Part shown: positions 14,657 through 21,149 of the stretch, one piece after another
Position numbering within the stretch: the first letter of the stretch is position 1
Layout of the letters: every line of letters starts with the position of its first letter
Assembly (NCBI GenBank): GCA_948664205.1
Contig: CAPNDH010000021.1
Location: 1-22,631 of the forward strand
DNA from: an uncultured Clostridia bacterium
Lineage (GTDB): Bacteria; Bacillota; Clostridia; TANB77; CAG-508
Reading direction: 5' to 3'
DNA: 22,631 nucleotides
Notes under the pieces: generated by a model
Seen by the model: only the letters and a program-made list of their open reading frames with translations
Told to the model about the DNA's origin: nothing
Databases searched by the model: none
Translations under genes and position numbers: made by a program

Positions 14657-14683
14657 TGATAACAAACATAAAGGAGGAATAAA

Positions 14684-14941
14684 ATGTTGTTTGAAATAGA
14701 AAAATATTATCAATATATAAAAACACTAGAAGGAATAATAATTGCTAAATATATAATTATAATAGTAATGGGAATAGCAACAGGAATAATAACAAAAAAC
14801 ATACTAGCTATACTATTAGCATTGATTATAAGTTATATAATAGTATTATTATTAACAATAAATATAAAAATTAAGATACAAAAAATGAAATTAGACATTG
14901 ATATATATACATATATAAAAGAAACAAAAAATATAAAGTAA
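14684..14941 (+). CDS. Small membrane protein of unknown function, 85 aa
   Basis: I do not recognise a family. The start has AAAGGAGGAATAAA before the ATG, and promoter and terminator flank it, so expression is likely. Two hydrophobic helices at about residues 17-38 and 42-60 (Ile/Leu-rich) are followed by a Lys-rich tail, which suggests a two-span inner-membrane protein with a cytoplasmic tail. It is Ile-rich and uses ATA heavily. It is a single-gene unit downstream of a palindromic operator. Confidence 0.7.
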   Translation: MLFEIEKYYQYIKTLEGIIIAKYIIIIVMGIATGIITKNILAILLALIISYIIVLLLTINIKIKIQKMKLDIDIYTYIKETKNIK

Positions 14942-14969
14942 AAATATATGCAAGATTTAATAATATAGC

Positions 14970-14996
14970 AAAAGATAGAGTAATTCTCTATCTTTT
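14970..14996. terminator. Bidirectional terminator between the membrane protein and rho
   Basis: AAAAGATAGAG (14970-14980) pairs perfectly with CTCTATCTTTT (14986-14996) around TAATT. It lies between convergent genes and has A/T runs on both sides. Confidence 0.85.
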
Positions 14997-15007
14997 ACAC
15001 TTTTACT

Positions 15008-16372
15008 TTAATCTTTAAATCTCTTTAAAAATATATCCATTTTATCAATAAATTCTTTATTATTCTTTGTTCTAGTCATTTCATTTATTAATTGTTCTGT
15101 TACATCTTCTGTACTCATACTTGACATTGCTTTTCTTAGTGCGAATACTGTTTCTAGTTCTTTTGAATCTAATAGTTTTTCTTCCCTTCTTGTTCCAGAT
15201 TTATTTATATCTATTGCTGGGAATATACGTTTTTCTGAAAGTGCTCTGTTTAAGTGTACTTCCATATTACCTGTTCCTTTAAATTCTTCAAATATAACAT
15301 CATCCATTCTACTTCCTGTTTCTATTAAAGAAGTAGCAAGTATTGTAAGACTTCCCCCATGCTCTATATTTCTTGCTGCACCAAAGAATTTCTTTGGCTT
15401 ATGTAATGATGCTGGGTCAATACCACCTGACAATGTTCTACCTGATGATGGTACTACTAAGTTATATGCACGCGCTAATCTTGTAATACTATCTAATAAT
15501 ATAACTACGTCTTTTTTGTGTTCTACTAACCTTTTAGCTCTTTCTAATACCATTTCAGCAACTTTTACATGATTTTCTGGTAATTCATCAAAAGTTGAAT
15601 ATATAACTTCCCCTTTTATTGAACGTTTCATATCTGTTACTTCTTCTGGACGCTCATCTATTAATAATACTATTAATTCTACTTCAGGATTATTTAGACT
15701 TATGCTATTTGCTATTTTTTTAAGCAATGTTGTTTTACCAACTTTAGGTGGAGCTACTATTTGCCCTCTTTGCCCTTTCCCTATTGGAGACATTAAGTCT
15801 ATAATTCTCATTGCATATTCATTAGATTGTGTTTCTAATTTAATTCTTTCTTCAGGATATATTGGAGTAAGGTCGTCAAATTTAATACGCTTATATGCCT
15901 TTTCTGGTGCTTCACCATTTACTTCACCTACGAATATTAAAGCTGGGAATTTTTCTCCTTCTTTTGGAAGTCTTGCAATTCCTTTTATTTTATCGCCTTT
16001 ATCTAATCTAAATCTTCTTATTTGTACTGGTGAAACATATATGTCTCTTGGAGTAGATAAGTAATTTTCACCTCTTAAAAAACCATATCCATCAGGTAAT
16101 ATTTCTAATATACCTTGAACTATTCTATCATCTTCACTTGTTAATTTGTATCCTTCACCTGCTTCTAATACCGGCTCATTATTTTCTTCCAAGTTTCTTA
16201 AATTAGGATAAAATGTTCTTTTTGTTTCTACTTCATTTTTTTCTTCTTTTTTACTTTCAGTAGTAGAAAGCATTTCTATTAGTTCTTCTTTTTTTAATTT
16301 TGATACATTTTTCACACCTTGTTCTTTTGCTAATTGACGCAATTCTACAAGTGTACTATTTTCTAAATCCAT
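15008..16372 (-). CDS. rho: Transcription termination factor Rho
   Basis: It is the hexameric RNA helicase that ends transcripts. At 454 aa it is complete. The N-terminal Rho-N region (ENSTLVELRQLAKEQGV…KLKKEELIEML, residues 3-35) is followed by a short charged linker. The RNA-binding fold contains LEILPDGYGFLRGENYL. The ATPase core has Walker A in PPKVGKTTLLKK, VLLIDERPEEVTDM, Walker B in VVILLDSITRLARAYN, the Q/R loops in SGRTLSGGIDP, and EFKGTGNMEVHLNR. A GGGGG site precedes the ATG. Promoter about 160 bases upstream. It converges on the small membrane gene and shares a terminator with it. Confidence 0.98.
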   Translation of the reverse strand: MDLENSTLVELRQLAKEQGVKNVSKLKKEELIEMLSTTESKKEEKNEVETKRTFYPNLRNLEENNEPVLEAGEGYKLTSEDDRIVQGILEILPDGYGFLRGENYLSTPRDIYVSPVQIRRFRLDKGDKIKGIARLPKEGEKFPALIFVGEVNGEAPEKAYKRIKFDDLTPIYPEERIKLETQSNEYAMRIIDLMSPIGKGQRGQIVAPPKVGKTTLLKKIANSISLNNPEVELIVLLIDERPEEVTDMKRSIKGEVIYSTFDELPENHVKVAEMVLERAKRLVEHKKDVVILLDSITRLARAYNLVVPSSGRTLSGGIDPASLHKPKKFFGAARNIEHGGSLTILATSLIETGSRMDDVIFEEFKGTGNMEVHLNRALSEKRIFPAIDINKSGTRREEKLLDSKELETVFALRKAMSSMSTEDVTEQLINEMTRTKNNKEFIDKMDIFLKRFKD

Positions 16373-16530
16373 AAATTGTTTTCCCCCTATATATTAGATA
16401 TATATAATAGCAAACAACTAAAATATTATTCATTATTAACTATTCACTATTCATTGTTAATTACTTACTATTTAATTGTATTTTTGGATATTGTTAAGAA
16501 ATTAACTTATTTTGATTTTTAACTTTATAT

Positions 16531-16559
16531 ATTATACCATATATTGGAAAATTTGTAAA
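16531..16559 (-). promoter_or_regulatory. Promoter of rho
   Basis: Minus strand -35 TTTACA (16559-16554), 17-base spacer, -10 TATAAT (16536-16531). It implies a leader of about 150 bases, long enough for the autoregulation typical of rho genes. That leader contains short TTAACTATTCACTATTCATTG repeats at about 16436-16460. Confidence 0.65.
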
Positions 16560-16560
16560 G

Positions 16561-16583
16561 AAAAAAAGAGCAAAATTGCTCTA
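16561..16583 (-). terminator. Terminator overlapping the divIC stop codon
   Basis: On the minus strand AGAGCAA pairs with TTGCTCT, followed by a T7 run. The left arm starts within the divIC stop codon. It separates the yab-divIC transcript from the rho promoter. Confidence 0.85.
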
Positions 16584-16856
16584 TTTAGCTATATCAATAT
16601 ATACTCTTTCATTTGGCAAATACATACCTAGTTTTTCTCTTGCCATTTGTTCTATATATTCTGGAGAATTTACATTTTCCTTTATTTTATTTAAATCTTT
16701 ATTAGTAGTTTCTTCTTTTTCTATTTGTGCTGAATAACTTTTTATTTCAGCATTATATGAGTTTAGCATCTTTTGTTGTGATATTAAAATACTTACAACA
16801 TATGCTACTATTATTATAAGCAAAACTTTTTTATAATGTTTTTTTATTAATTTCAT
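16581..16856 (-). CDS. divIC: DivIC/FtsB-type septum protein
   Basis: It is a bitopic division protein that works with FtsL and DivIB at the septum. The 91-aa sequence has a basic cytoplasmic start (MKLIKKHYKKV), one membrane helix at about residues 12-27, a coiled coil at about 29-63 and the family C-terminal motif YIEQMAREKLGMYLPNERVYI. The ATG follows GGAGAG. It is downstream of yabP and yabQ in the same direction, the standard Bacillota order, which supports DivIC over other FtsB-like proteins. Confidence 0.9.
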   Translation of the reverse strand: MKLIKKHYKKVLLIIIVAYVVSILISQQKMLNSYNAEIKSYSAQIEKEETTNKDLNKIKENVNSPEYIEQMAREKLGMYLPNERVYIDIAK

Positions 16857-16952
16857 TCGTTAATCTCTCCAGTTTTCTTGTGATTCAATTGAAAGATATA
16901 TTACCCCTCTATATTATCTTTTTCTACATTTATTACTAAAATCCTTCTTTCC

Positions 16953-17417
16953 CTAGGTGTTTTTTTCTATTTTTTTATATTTTTTTGTCGTTTTTAATAT
17001 TTTGTTATATATATCTACAATTATTTTTCTAATATTAATAACAATAAAAGAAAATGGTTTTATTATTTTTAAAATTATTTTTATAGGATATGATAATATT
17101 TTCTTTATTATTTCAATTATCTTTATGTTGATTTTTATAAAGTATTTACTAATAACAAGCATATAAATTATTATTCCAAATATTAATCCTAATAAAACAT
17201 AACTTCTTATTTCTCCATTATTAAACTTAAATAGAACCATTATAAAAAATATTCCTGTAAATATCCAAAATAATATATCTTCTATATATGTAATTATATC
17301 AGGTGTTTTAAAACTTCTTCTAAGTATTCTAAATATGTCAAAGAATACACCTATAATAATTCCTGTAATGGTAAAGATTAATAATGAATACAATTGTGAT
17401 AGAATAATATTGTCCAA
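16953..17417 (-). CDS. yabQ: Spore cortex biosynthesis protein YabQ
   Basis: In Bacillus, YabQ is a sporulation membrane protein needed for spore cortex formation. The frame extends back to a GTG at 17426, but AAGGTGG overlaps that codon and places TTG (17417) at normal spacing, giving 154 aa. N-terminal hydrophobic helices at about residues 4-25, 40-60 and 65-90 include LLIFTITGIIIGVFFDIFRILRR, the YabQ-family signature region. The tail is Lys/Ile-rich. It starts 13 bases after yabP, so translation is coupled. Confidence 0.88.
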   Translation of the reverse strand: MDNIILSQLYSLLIFTITGIIIGVFFDIFRILRRSFKTPDIITYIEDILFWIFTGIFFIMVLFKFNNGEIRSYVLLGLIFGIIIYMLVISKYFIKINIKIIEIIKKILSYPIKIILKIIKPFSFIVINIRKIIVDIYNKILKTTKKYKKIEKNT

Positions 17418-17429
17418 ATTTACCACCTT

Positions 17430-17726
17430 CTATTTAAATATTTTGCCAAGTATTCCTGTGCTTTTTTTATCTAAATCATTTTCACTATAAGCTAAATTAT
17501 ATATTTCTCCCTCTACTACTACTTCTGAGGTATCTATACTTAATTTATTAATTCTTAAATTATCCCCTTTTACTGTAAGAAGTCCTAGTTCTGTTTCTAC
17601 TATTACAACTTGATCATCAAAACTAAGTACATCTAAAACTCCTGATATACTAAGTTTTTCTCTATTTTCTAATACTAAATTTTGTATTACACCTGTATTA
17701 CTAAGTTTTCTATCATCAATAGGCAT
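17430..17726 (-). CDS. yabP: Sporulation protein YabP
   Basis: YabP belongs to the YabP/YqfC family required for proper spore coat and cortex assembly. The ATG at 17726 follows AAGGAGGATTGTAT; an in-frame TTG two codons earlier is too near the site. It is 98 aa, the usual length. The family features are the ENREKLSISGVLDVLSFDDQ start, then ETELGLLTVKGDNLRINKLS and VVVEGEIYNLAY, all beta-rich. It heads yabP-yabQ-divIC and shows the organism's lineage forms spores. A possible sporulation-type promoter (AATATA, then CATTTATT about 13 bases on) lies upstream; that is weak. Confidence 0.92.
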   Translation of the reverse strand: MPIDDRKLSNTGVIQNLVLENREKLSISGVLDVLSFDDQVVIVETELGLLTVKGDNLRINKLSIDTSEVVVEGEIYNLAYSENDLDKKSTGILGKIFK

Positions 17727-17793
17727 ATACAATCCTCCTTAATTAAATAAATGCATTAATAAATATATATTCAGGTCTTGTCTAATTTAGAAC

Positions 17794-17820
17794 AAAAAAA
17801 TAGCCTTTCGGCTATTTTTT
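17794..17820. terminator. Bidirectional terminator hairpin upstream of yabP
   Basis: AAAAAATAGCC pairs with GGCTATTTTTT around TTTC. On the minus strand it ends the transcript of the broken membrane-protein gene before yabP. Confidence 0.8.
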
Positions 17821-17849
17821 ACATTTAAGAAAAGTATGTTATTATAAGT

Positions 17850-17931
17850 TATAGAGTAGCCACAGCGAAATTATATATCTTTTTCTGTGCTTTAGTCGAA
17901 GAAAAAATATATAATTCGCAAGCGACGTGGC
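17850..17931. repeat. Large palindromic element upstream of yabP (element 2)
   Basis: GCCAC (17859-17863) pairs with GTGGC (17927-17931), and about 20 bases of AT-rich arms (17865-17886 with 17898-17919) pair with one mismatch and one gap. TATAGAGTAGC (17850-17860) is the reverse complement of the 11-mer flanking element 1 at 8616-8626. CAAGCGACG (17919-17927) is the reverse complement of CGTCGCTTG in element 3 (18638-18646). Confidence 0.65.
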
Positions 17932-17967
17932 GGACAATTTAATACGTATTATAGTAGATCCTCTTTA

Positions 17968-18580
17968 TTATATGATTACAGTAATTATTATTATTAACCA
18001 GATTATTATAAATAAAGCCGTCTTTATTAATAATCGCTTTAATTGATACCTTTGTGCTTTAATCACATTATTACTTTTTTTACTTTTTAATATAAAATTT
18101 TTTAAAAATTTATTTAAATGATTTTTATTTAGAAACATTAATGGTAACTGTATGGTACTTATATTACCATTTGGTGCCTTATATAATATTATTAATGAAT
18201 AATTGTCTCTTTTCTTAAAAAATATTCTAATTTTCTTATTTTCTATATATACATTTTTCAAATTACAATATTCTATTTGTATTTCTTGCATATTCATTTT
18301 TATAGTCATTATATTATTTTTACATATTATTGAATATGTATTAAAATATATAATACTAAAAAGCATTAATATATACATACAAAGTATTAATAATAATGTT
18401 TTAGGTGTTGAGTGGAATGTTACAATTATTAATACTAGAATAATAAGAGTTGCTATTAGCGAAAACCATTTATACTTATTTATAAAGTTTTTAACTCTTG
18501 ATTTTAATACTATATCTTTTTTCTACTTCTTCTACTTCACTAAATTTTCTATATTTATGTTTTTCATATAATTCCTTCAA
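17968..18580 (-). pseudogene. Membrane protein of unknown function, interrupted at an A6 run
   Basis: The start is a TTG at 18580 with AGAGGT 7 bases before it. This frame reads LKELYEKHKYRKFSEVEEVE and soon stops. Dropping one A from the A6 run near 18516-18521 leads into DIVLKSRVKNFINKYKW and then an open frame to 17968. The downstream frame alone has no start with a ribosome site before a Met near 18378, inside a hydrophobic stretch. The combined product of about 200 aa has two N-terminal hydrophobic helices, a soluble middle with APNGNISTIQLPL, and a C-terminal helix. I do not recognise a family. The break may be a sequence error, slippage on the A run, or a true mutation; it does not involve CGG. 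Confidence 0.5.
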
Positions 18581-18597
18581 TTTATTTACCTCTTTTT

Positions 18598-18720
18598 ACG
18601 AAACTTCAATATATTTTATTTTTTATTTTTTCCAGTTCGTCGCTTGAGCTAATTTTTGTAGAAATTACTCTACGATTCCTCACTTACAAAAATAAAAAAT
18701 AAAATATATTGAAGTTTCGT
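18598..18720. repeat. Perfect 33-bp inverted repeat element between prfB and the membrane protein (element 3)
   Basis: The left arm 18598-18630 (starting ACGAAACTTCAATA) is the exact reverse complement of the right arm 18688-18720. The 57-base centre is GC-richer, contains CGTCGCTTG (shared with element 2) and a small GTAGA/TCTAC hairpin. No T run follows on either strand and no reading frame is inside, so it resembles a MITE- or REP-like palindrome more than a terminator. Confidence 0.8.
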
Positions 18721-18724
18721 TATT

Positions 18725-19844
18725 TTAATTGTTTTTCTTATTCCATTTTAAATAACTATTTATAAATTCGTTCAAATCTCCATCCATTACTCCTTGTACA
18801 TTTCCAACTTCATAATTTGTTCTGTGGTCCTTTACCATAGTATATGGGCAAAAGACATATGAACGTATCTGACTCCCCCATGCTATATCCATTTGGTTAC
18901 CTTTTAAGTCTTCTATTTTGTCTTTGTGTTCTTTTTCTTTCATATCTAACAGCTTAGATTTCAACATTTTCATTGCAGTTTCTCTATTTTGTATTTGTGA
19001 ACGTTCTGATTGACAAGATACTACTGTATTTGTAGGTATATGTGTTATCCTTACTGCTGAAGATGTTTTGTTTACGTGTTGTCCTCCTGCACCGTGAAGC
19101 TCTATATGTATCTACTCTTAAGTCATCTGGGTTTATTTCTACTTCTACATCCTCTGTTATTTCTGGTAATACTTCTAATGAGGCAAATGATGTATGCCTT
19201 CTTCCTCCACTATCAAATGGTGAAATTCTAACTAGCCTATGTACTCCCATTTCCCCTTTTAAGTAACCATATGCATATGGACCTGATATTAAAGCTGTTA
19301 CACTTTTTATTCCTGCTTCTTCCCCATCTAAATAGTCTAATTCTTTTACTTCATAGCCATTTGCAGTTGCCCACCTAGTGTACATTCTATATAACATTTG
19401 TGCCCAATCACAACTTTCAGTTCCACCTGCCCCTGGATGAAGCGTTATTATTGCATTATTATTATCATATTTGCCTGATAATAGTGTGTTTATTTCTAGT
19501 TTTTCAATATCTTTTTCTAGCTTATTTATGGATATATTTAATTCATCTTGTAGGGGCGAGCATTGCTCGTCCGTTTCTAATTTTAACAGTTCAATTAATT
19601 CAATAATATCTTTAACATTATTGCTTGCTTTTTTATATTCTTCAGTTTTTAATTTTAAATTATTTATCTGTTTAAGAATAATAGAAGAATTTTCATTATT
19701 ATTCCAGAAATCTGGTACCATAGTTTGTTCTTCTAATTGCTTTAATTCTTCTTCTAATTTAGAAATATTAAGAGAATTTCCTAATTCTATTAACTTAGCT
19801 TGTAATTGTTGAACATTTTTAGAAACTTCTTCGAACTCTAACAT
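18725..19844 (-). CDS. prfB: Peptide chain release factor 2 (RF2), split by a +1 shift at a CGG codon
   Basis: RF2 reads UGA and UAA stops and releases the peptide through its GGQ loop. The ATG at 19844 follows TAAGGAG. The first frame gives 250 residues: coiled domain 1, then HPGAGGTESCDWAQMLYRMY, and INPDDLRVDTYRAS. There the frame meets CGG (19094-19092) and runs 35 residues to a TAG. Skipping the C gives GAGGQHVNKTSSAVRITHIP, SCQSERSQ and a normal C-terminus; the total of 372 aa fits RF2. The shift is two codons before GGQ, so an unshifted product cannot release peptides. At the classical RF2 frameshift position (after GNSL, codons CTT AAT) there is no UGA. A palindromic repeat remnant is embedded in domain 1 at 19549-19573. 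Confidence 0.94.
19092..19094 (-). other. Putative CGG-directed +1 frameshift site in prfB
   Basis: On the minus strand the frame reads TCA CGG TGC; the family sequence requires TCA then GGT GCA GGA GGA CAA (S-GAGGQ). The extra C precedes a universally conserved Gly. P-site codon is Ser TCA. Codon 251. Confidence 0.8.
19549..19573. repeat. TGTAGGGG-type palindrome inside the prfB coding sequence
   Basis: It begins TGTAGGGG like the intergenic copies at 5574 and 11264. Its core CGAGCATTGCTCG (19557-19569) is a near-perfect palindrome extended by GG/CC pairs to about 9 pairs. It encodes part of TDEQCSPLQDE in the variable coiled domain 1. Confidence 0.55.
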
Positions 19845-19892
19845 TATATCACACTCCTTACTTATTTTTATAATAATATAACAAAAAAATAT

Positions 19893-19977
19893 AAAAAACA
19901 AGCTATTTGAACTAACTTGTTTTTTATTTACTGTTTAGTTTCAAAAGCCCCACCAGTATTAACTGGTAGGGCTTGCT
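19893..19977. promoter_or_regulatory. Two hairpins in the divergent prfB-rfbC gap
   Basis: Hairpin A: AAAAAACAAG (19893-19902) with CTTGTTTTTT (19916-19925); read toward prfB it ends in a T-rich tract, like a terminator. Hairpin B: AAGCCCCACCAGT (19945-19957) with ACTGGTAGGGCTT (19962-19974), one mismatch. On the minus strand TTGTTT, 17 bases, TATTAT may form a prfB promoter overlapping hairpin A. Either an attenuating leader for prfB or insertional repeats. Confidence 0.45.
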
Positions 19978-20045
19978 TTGTTTTAAACTCTTTCATTAAT
20001 TTATATCAATCTTTTTAAAGATATTTTACATAATTTTTTTAATAC

Positions 20046-20074
20046 TTGAATTCTTTATTAGCTTATGTTATACT
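20046..20074 (+). promoter_or_regulatory. Promoter of the epimerase gene
   Basis: -35 TTGAAT (20046-20051), 17-base spacer, -10 TATACT (20069-20074), about 70 bases before the ATG. Confidence 0.65.
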
Positions 20075-20142
20075 AAGTACACTAACTATTAACTTGGCAT
20101 ATAATTATTTTATACGTCTATTAAAAAAGGAGGATATTACAA

Positions 20143-20682
20143 ATGGGAAAATTTGAGAAACTTGAAACAGGTATTGAAGGATTAGTTGTTATTACTCCTA
20201 AAGTATTTCCTGATGAAAGAGGTTACTTCATGGAGACATACAACAAGAAGGATTTTGAAGAGCTTGGTATTACTTGTGAATTTGTACAGGATAACCAGTC
20301 TGCATCTAAAAAAGGTGTACTAAGAGGCTTACATTTTCAAAAGGAATTTCCTCAATCTAAACTTGTAAGAGTTGTTAGAGGTGCTGTTTATGATGTAGCA
20401 GTTGATTTAAGGCAAGGCTCTCCTACATATGGAAAGCATTATGGAGTTACATTATCTGCTGAAAATAAAAAACAGTTCTTTCTTCCACGAGGTTTCGCAC
20501 ATGGTTTTCTTGTTTTATCTGACGAAGCAGAATTTGCATACAAGTGTGACGACTTCTACCATCCCGGCGATGAAGGCGGTTTGAGCTACACAGCTGTAGA
20601 ATGGCCTTTTGAGGAAATTGGTGGTGAGAAGAACATTATTTTGTCTGATAAAGATAAGAAATGGGTAAATTTTCTTAATTAA
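20143..20682 (+). CDS. rfbC: dTDP-4-dehydrorhamnose 3,5-epimerase
   Basis: It epimerises dTDP-4-keto-6-deoxyglucose on the path to dTDP-L-rhamnose, a cell-surface sugar donor. It is 179 aa, full length, a cupin. Visible motifs: FPDERGYFMETYNKKDFEELG, NQSASKKGVLRGLHFQ with the catalytic His near residue 66, VDLRQGSPTYGKHYGVTLS, FLPRGFAHGFLVLSDEAEF and the YHPGDEGG loop. The ATG follows AAAGGAGG. It has its own promoter and terminator; the usual rfbA, rfbB and rfbD genes are not next to it. Two C|GG junctions in PGDEGG span codons and do not disturb the frame. Also called rmlC. Confidence 0.96.
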   Translation: MGKFEKLETGIEGLVVITPKVFPDERGYFMETYNKKDFEELGITCEFVQDNQSASKKGVLRGLHFQKEFPQSKLVRVVRGAVYDVAVDLRQGSPTYGKHYGVTLSAENKKQFFLPRGFAHGFLVLSDEAEFAYKCDDFYHPGDEGGLSYTAVEWPFEEIGGEKNIILSDKDKKWVNFLN

Positions 20683-20691
20683 GAGTATTTA

Positions 20692-20738
20692 AAAAGAAAT
20701 AGAGTTTTGATTTTTTCAATCAAAACTCTATTTCTTTT
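20692..20738. terminator. Very strong bidirectional terminator after rfbC
   Basis: Perfect 21-bp arms (20692-20712 and 20718-20738) around a 5-base loop TTTTC. It serves the converging rfbC and the small reverse gene, whose stop codon overlaps its right edge. Confidence 0.9.
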
Positions 20739-21042
20739 AATAACCTGTTGCGCCATATACTTTCATAAGTTTACTATCAGTAATTTTATCTTTATGAATA
20801 TAAACTTTAATATATATTGTACTGTGATCACTACCACATTTACTAATATGCATATCTTCAAATTCTTTTTCTATTGATAATTTAATACTGTTTATATCAG
20901 TTTTAGATTTCAATTTATTGAAATCTATTCTTAGATATATTCCTTCTTCTATAAAAGTACATCTAATTTTATCTTTCTCTTTTATCATATTAAGTAATTT
21001 TAAATCGCTTATTAATTGTGCTGTTCTCCGTACTAATGTCAT
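20737..21042 (-). CDS. Small protein of unknown function, 101 aa, with an in-frame CGG at codon 5
   Basis: I do not recognise the family. The ATG at 21042 follows GGCAGGAGGTAAACTTT, a strong site, and a promoter is visible upstream, so it is probably expressed. The protein is soluble and mixed charged, starts MTLVRRTAQLISDLKLL and has beta-like stretches such as IYLRIDF and STIYIKVYIHKD. Codon 5 (21030-21028) is CGG. If CGG forced a +1 shift here the product would be a 9-residue peptide. So CGG is read in frame, or the gene is silenced or regulated at this codon, or it is not expressed. Confidence 0.6.
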   Translation of the reverse strand: MTLVRRTAQLISDLKLLNMIKEKDKIRCTFIEEGIYLRIDFNKLKSKTDINSIKLSIEKEFEDMHISKCGSDHSTIYIKVYIHKDKITDSKLMKVYGATGY

Positions 21043-21101
21043 AAAGTTTACCTCCTGCCATTTGGTTTGTTGGATATGTGTTTACAAATTTCTATGCCTA
21101 T

Positions 21102-21130
21102 ATATTAACATGATTTTTTAATATTTGCAA
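21102..21130 (-). promoter_or_regulatory. Promoter of the 101-aa gene, after secA
   Basis: Minus strand -35 TTGCAA (21130-21125), 17-base spacer, -10 TAATAT (21107-21102). It lies 20 bases past the secA stop. Confidence 0.5.
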
Positions 21131-21149
21131 CATTAATATATCAAAATTC

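Larger units (their letters stand above)
13432..14683. other. 1.2-kb AT-rich gene desert with repeats
   Basis: No substantial gene is supported. It holds three 33-base degenerate direct repeats, a second short repeat (ATTTTGTGCAAT at 13512-13523, 14297-14308 and 14340-14351), a 20-codon reverse frame with a perfect ribosome site, and a long palindrome between divergent promoters near the right end. The left end includes the upstream region of the recombinase gene. It may be a degraded gene region. Confidence 0.6.
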
